From Cunninghamia lanceolata (Eukaryota; Streptophyta; Pinopsida; Cupressales; Cupressaceae): a stretch of DNA of 64,000 bases. This document shows positions 22,992 through 32,880 of this stretch, piece by piece. The notes under the pieces are model-generated. The model saw only the letters and a list, made by a program, of their open reading frames with translations. It ran no database searches and had not been told where the DNA came from. The number at the start of each line of letters is the position of its first letter. The first letter of the stretch is position 1. A program made the position numbers and the translations under genes. Location of the stretch: assembly GCA_027924645.1 (NCBI GenBank), contig BSBN01001017.1:6846501-6910500 (forward strand), written 5' to 3'.

Positions 22992-25639
22992 ATGCCGATT
23001 CCAACGCACATGCATCGGGTGGAGCTTGTGCAGACATACGGGAGGCCAACAGGAGCTCCAATAGTGGTAAGTGTTTGAAAACCTCTTTGTAATTTGACAG
23101 TTTAGGGCAGTTTTAGGGCTAGGTCTAGGTAGGTATTTATTTAGGTTAGCTAAAATCGTTGTAGAGTAGAATGATGCGTGCGTTTGGTAGTCAGGTTAGG
23201 TGCTTTTGGCATGCTACAACATGCTTGGTAGGTTAGAATAACGCTTTTGGTGTTGCCGTAGCACTTTTGGGTTTTTAGTTGTCACACTGCAGCGCGGTTG
23301 GTAGGATTCGGCAGCACAGTTGGCAGATCAGTAGAGCACAACTGGCTAGGTATCTAGTCGTAGTTGGTAGGGGAGAAGGAAAATTGGGTCGCGTTTGGGA
23401 GGACAAAAAGGTGCGGTTGGTGGCATAGCGAAGCGCACTTGTAAAACAAGTCACCTTTGGTATACTATAGTTCAGTGCTTCTGCATAAGAAGTATGACAC
23501 GTTTGGTAAGACAGGGCAACATGCTTGTATATAACAAGGCGCTTTTGGATAGGCTAGAAGAGAGAAGTAGTTAGGGTTGACCAAGGAGTTGATCACGTAC
23601 ACTAGAGAAGTGCAGAGTCGGTCTCAGGGTTTTGCGTCATAGGGTAGAAGTCGGTAGGACTATGGAGAAATGGTTAAAAGGTCTGACAAGTAGTTTTGTG
23701 GATGCAGAGGATGATGCCGCCACTGATGTCAAGAGAGTGACACCACCCTATAGCAGACGAGGTGGTACAACTAACATGGGAGGAGGATGCATTCCTAGAG
23801 CATGAGAGATTATGGCATGTGGTGCACCTGACACACATTAGGGTGAATCTCACCCTAGTGATAGCGGTGGTAGAGAGATTTCATAGTGAGACATGCTCAT
23901 TTCACTTTCTGATAGGGGAGGCTACAGTGACACTGGAGGATGTGTATCAGATCCTCAGGATTCAGATTGATGGAGAGTGAGTGGATTTTGACTCGGCGTG
24001 GGGCGAGGCAGGCCTAGTTGAGGTGTTATGCACATACAACCTACGAATAGACGATGGCGAGATTAAATGGGCAGATGTCCCGAGACTCTACGACAGGATC
24101 AGATGGATAGTTTCTTCACTGATTGGCAGCTTCCTATGCCCAGATAGGTGATCCAGAGGACTATCTGTAGGATGGGGCACAATACTATTTGTGATGTTTA
24201 CACATGGTACGCAGTATGCATGGGGCCTGCATGTGCTAGGGCAGCTATATCGAGACATGGACGACTGTGTCTACAGGAGAGACTGGAGTCTCTCAGCAGG
24301 GGTGACTCTTCTATAGGTGTGGGCATGGGAGCACATCCTAGTGATTAGACCCCTTACATAGCATCGTTGAGAGAGGGGGGAGCCTTATGCATTTCTATAT
24401 GAGGGAGTGATTACACATAGGTGACTTGGATCTATCAACCACTGGAGGTGACAGATCGATGAGATGGACGCATTCATCTGGAGGCTATGGCTATTATGTG
24501 AGGAGTGGGAGGATGAGCATGAGCAACTGATGTACTACCACCAGGCTCGATACCTATTCGGGAGGCAGACTGCCACCATTGAGAGGTACCTACCAGAGCG
24601 GGTACTCAGATAGCTTGGTCTGCCACAGGGATTGTTAGTTGGAGAGGTGACACATGCTAGGACACAATGGGAGGTTGGGGACTGAGATGCAGAGATTTCA
24701 GTGGCCACAGCTTTGGCTGAGGTACGAGGACTTGTCCCAGTGAGATGGGATTGGGATTTAGGATTAGCAGATCTAGGGACACTGCCAGAGTATGATAGGT
24801 ACTAGCAGACACATAGGCCAGTGAGACTAACTAGACCAGGTGTGGCAGGGGTAGTGGGGGAGGTATTGGTCCCAGGTGTGGAGGCGAGGATGAGGCGACA
24901 GGCCAGAGAGGTCCAACAGCAGGCAGGGGGAGAGGCAGGAGGCCAGTAGGCAGATGTGGAGATGGTTGAGGTGGAGGATCCAGGCGTAGAGACTGATTTA
25001 CGACAGGCCGAGTAGCTATTATAGGAGGAGATAGCCTAGAGGACACGATTAGAGCTCCAGATGGTGAGGTTGAGGAGAGACAGGGATGTAGTGAGGGCAG
25101 AGGTGAGATAGGCCAAGGCCCTAGCCCAGGTACAGACACAGGTAGCAGCAGTAGCACAGACAGCCCTAGCACATGCACAAGCATAGGCACAGGCATAGGT
25201 ATAGGCACAAGCCGCACTCGTACCAGCAGGGGATGACGGGCAGTTAGCCCAGACGATTAGGGAGAGAGATGCAGAGGCATAGCTACGTCTGACAGCAGAG
25301 GCCACACTATAGAGAGGGATGCGAGAGAGAGATGAGGCATGCCATGCACTGGGTGCCGAGCAGAGGACATTATACAATGAGCTCATCTAGGTGCAGGGAG
25401 AGCTAGTGTTGGCAGGTAGAGAGGCTGAGTACTACAGGGGTCTCTACGTCGGTGTGGTGCCAGCAGCTCAGCAAACACCAAGCTATAGAGAGAGGAGAAG
25501 GTCTGGAGCATCCGGGTCTCACAAGATAGGTCAGTCATTGTCCTCAGTTAGAGGACCCTTCATGCCACCAGGGGGAGGAGGACCAACAGGGGGTGGAGTA
25601 CCGTTAGGGGGACCTGCACCAAGCACAAGTGGGGGATAG
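22992..25639 (+). pseudogene. Antisense plant-mobile-domain (PMD) gene of element B, two exons, broken by stops
   Basis: Exon 1 (22992-23066, 25 codons, MPIPTHMHRVELVQTYGRP...) ends at GTG|GTAAGT. An intron of 641 bp ends at GATGCAG|AGG (23707/23708). Exon 2 keeps the same phase into the PMD core: WEEDAFLEHERLWHVV, VVERFHSETCSFHFLIGEAT and VTLEDVYQILRIQIDGE (about 23765-23980), then DWSLSAGVTLL*VWAWEHIL (about 24270-24340). The second half is charged and Ala/Gln-rich, with alternating CAG and TAG codons at 25170-25215, and ends in a Gly/Pro-rich tail (GPFMPPGGGGPTGGGVPLGG) and TAG at 25637. PMD proteins related to MAIN/MAIL1 are known both as host genes and as extra ORFs of Tat elements. The function here is unknown. 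At least fifteen stops make it non-functional in this copy. Confidence 0.88.
23150..23560 (+). repeat. Degenerate motif array in the PMD intron (GCGCTTTTGGTAG-like)
   Basis: About seventeen variants of GCGCTTTTGGTAG occur at roughly 20-25-bp steps, such as GCGTTTGGTAG, ACGCTTTTGGT, GCGCGGTTGGTAGG, TCGCGTTTGGGAGG and GCGCTTTTGGATAG. All are on the plus strand, the sense strand of the PMD transcript. The same motif lies in sense orientation in the gag-pol leader of B at 35770-37860. Confidence 0.75.
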
Positions 25640-27936
25640 GGGCCACAACAGGAGGGCAGTTCTACCCACTAGAGCATGTATATTTGTACATTATATCATT
25701 TTGTACTAGTTTTGTATCATGATGGACACTTGTATATTTTGACTGATGTCTGCGTGCATCCTGATGTATATTTTGAGGGCTCTTGATAGCCTTGATGTAC
25801 TTATATTGATGTATACATATGGACTATGGATGTAGACACTAACATTTTGTATTTTGATGACCTTCACATGATGTATATATGATGACATATTACGCTCACG
25901 GATGTTCATGCTTTTGTGTATGCACTTCTATTGATGACATGGATATAATGATATGTATGTATGATTATGGATTTATGTGATGACGCATATTGCTTATATG
26001 ATGCTTATAGATGTATGACATATGATGACATGATGTGTATAGATTATGATGCTATGATGACCTGATGCGTATAGATGTATGATGCTATGATGACATGAGT
26101 TGTGATATCTATCATGTGGGTTTTACAGATATGCACCAGAGAGAAGAAAAGAGGAGATGGAGGAGAGAGATTGTTGATCGATGATTGCCTTGAAAATGAT
26201 ATAAGGCCATGGGTAAATGGATGGGTAAATGATGAGCTTGTTGCATTGGTTTCACATTTGTATATATAGAGCAATCCTTATTTTTGATATAGCACGTGGA
26301 TAGTTCGTCACCAAGGTATAAAAGACCAAGGTGCTGTAATATCCGAGTGTGTGGACATTGAATCTGCAAGCAAGCAGTTTGAAGTTAGATCTCGTAGACA
26401 TAATATAACCTTGTTGGTACATGTGAATGAGCCATAGTCTTGAACATAAAACAAACTTCAACACATGTAAATGCAAGAAGAATATTAATATGTAGATGCT
26501 AGGTCATAACACACACAAGATAAATACTCTGCCAAGAAATATGCTAAACATCATTCCTCAAACATGGCACACAAAAGCAATGACTATGCCTCCAATCCAT
26601 ACTGCATCACAACATACCAAGATTATAGATAAATCAAGGTAGCCTTGAATAGGTAATGGAAAAAGGAACAAAAGATAAACCAAAAAGCAGATTGACTGAC
26701 TTACAAAGTAAACATACAACCAACATATTCTCTTTCCAAAGAGGTTGCTCAGGATAGATTGGATAGGAAAGATAACAATCTTATCATAGGAGCGATGTGT
26801 CTATTAAAGGGGGCTATCTACCTAAAAAGACAATGCCTTGCTGTAGGAGATGCTACATGTTGTAGGAGACGCATGTGTTGGTCTCAACAATGGAACATTC
26901 TACAGAAGACAAGCCTGTGGATTTGGTGCTTTTGTTAAGCTGGACTTAGTTGATGCTGGCAATTGGAACAGTATAACAGTATATGACTCTGGAAGCAAGC
27001 TTCTTTGCTTTAGGTTTGCTAAGAACTTTTGCTTTGAAAGGATGTGCTAGCTTGTTGTTTTGCTGCTTGATTTAGTCAAATCAAGGTGAACGAACTTTAA
27101 TAAATGGAAGACCAAAAAGGTGACATGCTAATGGATTGACACGGGTGGAGAATGATGAATTGTATGTGCCTGAGTACTGGGTACATCCTTCATATTCCAG
27201 ACTGCCTACATACCCTGTATCCACGGGATCAAGGTACATTACGATGAAAGATGAAAAAATGATAATATGTAGTTTTGGTTGAGTGATGAGATGGGTCAAG
27301 GTGAAATGAGGAGATCTTATGTACCTAAGTAATGAATACTTCCTTTGTATTCCAGACTGCCTACATACCCATATCCATGGGATCAAGGTACCTTAAGATT
27401 GGGACAAGATGATATGTAGTTCTGGTTGGTGTGATGATGTAGGAAAAGTGTTGAGAAGATAACAACCTTATCGTAGGAGCGATGTGTCCGTTAAAGGGTG
27501 TTATCTACGGAAAGGAGAAAAGATTGAATAGTTTTGTGAACCACGAACAAGGAACCCCTCCTAGACCTAGGTTAAGGAAAGAGTTGCCCCCATTTCGGTA
27601 GAGGAATTTGCATGGATGACCGATGAAGAAGACATAGAAAGCTTTGACCTAGGGCGAGACAGTGATAACTGCTGACACAGATCAAGACGTGGGATGACGA
27701 TGGTGGACATTGACAAATTTCCAATCTATACTAGATAGGGAGATGGAAATGCAAACAAGGTCAATGGTTTTATTATGAATGGATGGAAATGGAAGGAACA
27801 TGACTCGATAGATGATGGATGCTGACTCTACACATAGCGCTTGTTTGCCAGGTTTTCACTATGGTACTTATCCAAGGTGCCTGTTTACCATGTTTTCACC
27901 ATAGGACAGATTTTTTTTTTTTGTATACTCTGAGGA
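25640..27936. repeat. Element B spacer between the PMD gene and pol, with tandem duplications
   Basis: 25660-26110 is TGATGTAT/ATGATGAC low-complexity DNA. The block GATAACAATCTTATCATAGG at 26770-26822 recurs at 27459-27512 (AGGAGCGATGTGTC, TTAAAGGG, TATCTAC). Within it, TTCCAGACTGCCTACATACC plus GGGATCAAGGTAC recurs at 27200 and 27352. A 50-bp unit around GTTTTCACTATGGTAC recurs at 27850 and 27890. No supported coding region is present; small ORFs here lack domains. Such 3' spacers with tandem repeats are known in Tat/Ogre elements. Confidence 0.75.
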
Positions 27937-29262
27937 TCAGGCATAGAACTTCTTGAGATGAACACTATTAAGTGGCTCATCCAGAAGAATGCCATCAGGT
28001 GTAGCTAAATTATAAGCTTCTGATCCATATGCCACTGTGACAATAAAGGGACCTAACTAGTTAGGCTCATACTTGCCCTTCTTTACTTGTTTTGCTTGAT
28101 TTCTCTAATTCTCTTTGAGTACAAGATCACCAACTTGAAACCGTCTTTCTTTAATCTTTTTGTTGTAATTATGCCAGAGGTGGTTTTGATAGACATGGAG
28201 ATGATTAAGTGCAGCAAGGTGCCTTTCATCTAGTAGTTCTAGCTCAGCTAATTTGGAAGTGTGATACTCCTCTTCGCCGATTAGGTTCTGCATGGATACT
28301 TTGAGGGATGGGATCTCGACCTCTATAGGTAGGATGGCTTCAGAGCCATAGACCAAGGCATAGGGTGTGACACCAGTTGCTGTTCTGATACTAGTGCGGT
28401 AGGCCCATAGGGTGGGATTGAGTTGCAAGTGCCAATCACAACCAGCCTCATTGACCATTTTCTTGAGGATTTTGAGAATGGTTTTATTAGAAGCCTTAGC
28501 TTGGCCATTACTCTGCGGATAGTAGTGAGTGGAAAAGTGATGTTGGATATTGTATTATGTGCACAAGGCATAGACATCTTGGTTTTTAAATGGTCTCCCA
28601 TTATCAGTGACAATGGCTTGGGGAATACCATACCGGAAAACGAGGTAGTTTAGGATAAACTTGGCTATTTGCTTACCAGTGATATAGGTCATGGAAATGG
28701 CTTCAACCCACTTTGTGAAGTACCCAGTGGCGGTACTAATGAATTTATGGCCATTGGATGAGGATGGGTGGATTTTTCCTACGAGGTCAAGACCCCATTG
28801 AGAAAAAGGCCATGGAGTTGTCACATGTTGTAATTCATGAGCTAGTACATGGATCAAATCTCCATGCTGCTAGCATTGTAGACACTTCTTAGCAAATTGT
28901 AAAGCATCTTGCTCTATTGTAGGCCAGTAATACCCTATTCTGAGAATCTTCTTAGCAAGATTAGGACCGGTAGAATGTGTGCCACATACACCTTGGTGTA
29001 TGTCTCGTAAGGTAGCTTCAGCTTCTTCCGTGTCAAGACATCATAAGAGGATACCATCGAGACTTCGGCGATATAGTGTATCACCCAGAATGGTGTAACG
29101 GGAGGATTGACACATAAAGGTTTTGTGTTGGGTTGATGATAGTTCAGAGGGAAAGGTACTATTTTTAAGGTATTCATAGATATCTGCGTACCATGGGGAA
29201 TTGGGACCAACAAGTTTGCAGATGATTTTAGTAACTGGAACATCGATGGCTGGTATCAACAA
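27937..29262 (-). pseudogene. Element B integrase
   Basis: Minus strand. The N-terminal zinc region reads HQGVCGTHSTG ... CLQC*QHGD at about 28860-29010, with TAG for Gln. The catalytic core has QWGLDLVGKIHPSSSNGHKF and KWVEAISMTYITGKQIAKF (about 28680-28810). It continues with YGIPQAIVTDNGRPFKN (second Asp, about 28580) and, after a frame change, HYYPQSNGQAEASN-like sequence with the Glu. The C-terminal part has WAYRTSIRTATGVTPYALVY and AILPIEVEIPSL, then NYNKKIKERRFQVGDLVLK. It ends FYA and TGA at 27937-27939. Integrase after RT defines Ty3/gypsy. Frame breaks occur near 28556 and 28935. Confidence 0.92.
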
Positions 29263-29299
29263 CTGCTCGATCAAGAATTCACATTTTTATGTATTAGCA

Positions 29300-29710
29300 G
29301 GCATGTCTATAAGTGACCCTATAGAAGCTATAGAATCTACAGCTTTATTATTCTCTCTTGGAATTTTCTCAAATGTGATGCTAGAAAAATGTGGTTTGTA
29401 GGAATCTACTAGTTGCTTGTAGGGGACCAACTTTTCATCTTTTGTTTGGTACTCATCTATGACTTGCCGAATGACTAGTTGTGAGTCTCCATATACCTAT
29501 AATTCTGTGATGTCCCATTGAACTACTGTATTGAGACCTATGAGGAGTGCTTCATACTCAGCAATGTTGTTGGTGTATGGGAATGCAAGTCGATATGACT
29601 TTGGAATATAGTCATTTTGAGGTGTGATGAATAAGATGCCGGCCCCTGATCCATGCTGTGTGTAGGAACCATCAAAGTATAACTTCCACATTTTTGAGTT
29701 GGAAAGAGTG
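29300..29710 (-). pseudogene. Element B archaeal-type RNase H (second RNase H)
   Basis: Minus strand. LYFDGSYTQHGSGAGILF (about 29640-29695) has the first catalytic Asp, and TNNIAEYEALLIGLN (about 29540-29590) has the Glu. VYGDSQLVIRQVIDEYQ, after a TAG at about 29496, has the next Asp, and NNKAVDSIASI (about 29310) follows. This domain follows the usual RT-linked RNase H and is the hallmark of plant Tat elements. It joins directly to the integrase. Confidence 0.88.
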
Positions 29711-31440
29711 AAGAGATTCTCGTCCAAAAAGTTTGCTACCATAGGGTGTGTATCTGTCATGGGTGCTTCTGCTAGTTGATCTGCTAGGGCTTGTCCTTTG
29801 ATGGCTTTACGATCCACATATTCAATGTCAAACTCACTAAGGATCATGACCCATTTAGCTAGTCTGCTTGTGAGAGCTGCTTTCGCCAGTAGATACTTCA
29901 ATGGATCAATTTTTTCTATGATATTAGTGTGTTGGTTTAGCATGTAATGCCATAGCTTTTGGGAAGTGAACATTACTGCTAAACAAGCTCTTTCCATCGG
30001 TGAATAATTGAGTTCATATCCCACCAAGGTTTGACTTATATAATAGATTGCATGCTCCTTTCCTGACTCATCATGTTGTGCTAGTAGGGCCCCTAGGGCT
30101 GAAGTTGTAGTTGAGATGTATAATATCAAAGGTTTATCAGCAACTGGTGGAACCAATATAGGAGGTGTAGCTAGATACTCTTTGAGCTGATCAAATGCTG
30201 CTTGACACTTATCATCCCATCAGAATGAGACATCCTTTCAGAGCAAGTGTTGAAATGGTTGACATTTATCTACTAGCTATGAGATGAAACACCTAATGGA
30301 TTGCAATCTTCCCTGAAGGCTCCTTAATGCTTTGAGGTTCTTTGGTGGAGGCATCTCTACTATAGCCTTGACTTTTGCGGGGTCTACTTCAATGCCTCTG
30401 TGAGATACAATGTATCCCAACAGTTTTCCTGATGTTACCCCGAAGACACACTTCTTTGGATTGAGGTCCACTTGATATTTTTTGAGCCTGTCAAAGATTT
30501 GTCCTAAAACTTGTATGTGATCTGCCCTAGAGGATTTAGCTAGTATGTCATCCATATAGTCCTCCATGATATGATGAAAGAGATCATGGAATATCACTAT
30601 CATTGCTCTCTGATAGGTTGTTCCTGCATTCTTTAGACCAAACGGCATGACACACCAACAATAATTACCCCATGGACAAGTAAAGGTTGTTTTATGTTGA
30701 TCTTCTTCTGCTATCCTTATCTGATTGTAGCCTAAGAATCCATCCATGAGAGAAAGCATTTCATGACCTACTGTCAAGTCTACTATGAGGTCAATATTCG
30801 GTAATGGAAAGTCATCTTTGGGACATGCTTTGTTAAGATCTCTAAAATCATTACACATGCGGATGCACCCATTGGGTTTAGACACAGGTACAATGTTTGA
30901 GACCCAATCTGAATAGTCAATAGGTCGGATGAACTTTGCATTTAACAACTTCTGTATTTCCACTTTTACTAAGAGAGCTATCTGTGGGTGCATCTTCCTC
31001 AGCTTTTGCTTGATAGGTTTAACTATTGGATCTACTGTGAGATAGTGAACCACTAGCTTAGGGTCTAACCTTGGCATATCAGCATAGGTCCATGCAAAAT
31101 TTATGGTTCTTTGCAAGAAGAATTTGTTAAGATTTCTGTGCTCTGTTTTTGATAATGATGCTGCCAGGAATGTGGTCTTTGGATTTATCTTTGTAGAATC
31201 TTCCACTAGGAGAGCTGACTTCTCTTGATACTTAGATGGTAGGGGAAGGTCAAATCCTCCATCCTTAGGTGCTACAATTGGGTTTTCACCATTGGATACA
31301 TCCTTTGTTTTTACTATTTTGTGATCGGGAGGTGCCACAATGTGGTTTTCACCTAGAGATCTTTCTTTATTTTTACTTTTACGATTGGAGGATTTGGCAT
31401 TCTCACTAAAATAAGCTATGGGCTCTAGTTCCATTACCAA
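29711..31440 (-). pseudogene. Element B reverse transcriptase and RT-linked RNase H
   Basis: Minus strand. RT motifs in order: KLLNAKFIRPIDYSDWVSNI, VPVSKPNGCIRMCNDFRDLN, LPNIDLIVDLTVGHEMLSLM, DGFLGYNQI, GNYCWCVMPFGLKNAGTTYQ and the catalytic MEDYMDDILAKS (about 30545-30570). KCVFGVTSGKLLGYIVSHRG follows, then RSLQGRLQSIRCFIS. The frame breaks at about 30276. The RNase H part at 29711-30156 carries LYISTTTSALGALLAQHDES, AIYYISQTLVGYELNYSPME and LAVMFTSQKLWHYM. It converts the element RNA to DNA. The 387-codon open stretch here is one of the longest in the window. Confidence 0.94.
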
Positions 31441-32880
31441 ACCTACTTTATGATCTCCAAGAGGGATACCTTCCTGAAGTCACATGAACTCAGCTATAGC
31501 TTCGTCATTCTGAAATACATCTATAACGGGGGACCCTTGTTGGTCCCAATCGATAAGTTCAGGGTAGACAAGTGTTACTTTTTGGGTGTTTGTGGTGGAT
31601 GTTAGGGAGACAGATGATAGCATGAAAATGGAGGATTCTGTAAATAGGTCAGTCATATGGAGGGAAGAATCATTGATGGTATCCTCACTAGACGTCAAAT
31701 CTGTGAGAGAAGTTTTAGCCACCTTGTCGAGGATACCCTCAATGTCCAAGGCACGTGGTACCTTTCTACCAAATCCCAACCCCTTCTTGTCTAGTTTCTT
31801 TGTCATACTAATGGGTTCCATTGTTCCTTGATTCTATTTCCCAAGGCCACCTTTGCCTTTATAGCCCATGTTTTTGACTATCCTTAAGCCATTGCCATAT
31901 TGCTTGATTGGTATTGTGATTGGTTCTTTCTCCTTATAGAGCCAAGAAGAAATGTCCTCAATAGTTTCCTCTTCCAATAATTTTCCTTGTTGGAATTGGG
32001 TTAAAGATGCTAGGGGAGGAATAGCTAGTTTTTTAGTTACTTTGGCAATGGGCGGTTGGCCATAAGATTTAGGGGATAAAGGCATCCACCCTACACAACA
32101 AGATTTTGAGATATCATAAGTTCGAAAGCCTATATCATAGATATGAACTTTGAATTCAGGAAGAGGATTAGGTTCATTTGCAGAGGCTTCTGTCAGATTT
32201 TCAAGATCGACATATAGTGGGGATTCAAGGGCTTTGTCATTTTGAGGCACTTGGTTGCAATTCTTATAACTGCCTTGTAAGACATGACAGAATTCAAAAG
32301 GATTAGGGTTTCCTGGGATAGTAATCTCCGTACCATTGAATGGGAATTTGAGAGACTGATGGTACGTGGAGGGAACAACTTTCATTGCATGGATCCATGG
32401 GCGGCCTAGGATAATGTTGTAAGATAGCTCAATATCAAGGACCTGGCACTTGGTTTCAAGCATGACGGGGCCCAGTTCTATAGGCAAGTGGATAACACCT
32501 TCTGACTGGCATTCAACATCAGCATACCCTTTGACTGTAATACTTTGATCAATATTGACATGATCCTCAGAGTATCCCAATTGCTTAAGTAACTTTAGAG
32601 AACAAATGTTGAGACCAGCACCACCATCTATGAGTATGCGTTTGATTTTGCGCTTATGGATGAGAACCTCAATATGAAGGGCATCATTGCGACATGGATC
32701 ATGGGATGGAAGGTCTTTCTTAGAGAAGACCACATTGTAGGGTGAAGCAATGTTACCTACTATAGCTCAGAAATCTGTGACCGCTATGTTGTTAGGAACC
32801 GACGACTCTTGGAGGGCTTTTTCTAGCACCACTTTATGTGCGGGTGATGACCGGAGAAGGTCCAAGATAGAGATCTATGT
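31441..32880 (-). pseudogene. Element B protease with a G-patch-like segment
   Basis: Minus strand. The aspartic protease site is RILIDGGAGLNICSLKLLKQ at about 32590-32645; Tat elements often have DGGA rather than DSGA. SYNIILGRPWIHAMKVVPST (about 32355-32420) is the usual C-terminal protease motif. Downstream, GNGLRIVKNMGYKGKGGLGK followed by TAG and NQGTMEPI (31805-31905) has the Gly spacing of a G-patch domain, and a second piece KKGLGFGRKVPRALD follows at 31740-31790. A stop near 31834 and one near 31480 separate the open pieces. G-patch motifs next to a retroviral protease are known in some retroelements; calling it here is my reading of the glycine pattern. Confidence 0.85.

Noticed and set aside
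24831..25386. Minus-strand Pro/Ser/Ala/Cys-rich ORFs
   Set aside because: Shadows of the Ala/Gln/Arg-rich second half of the plus-strand PMD gene.
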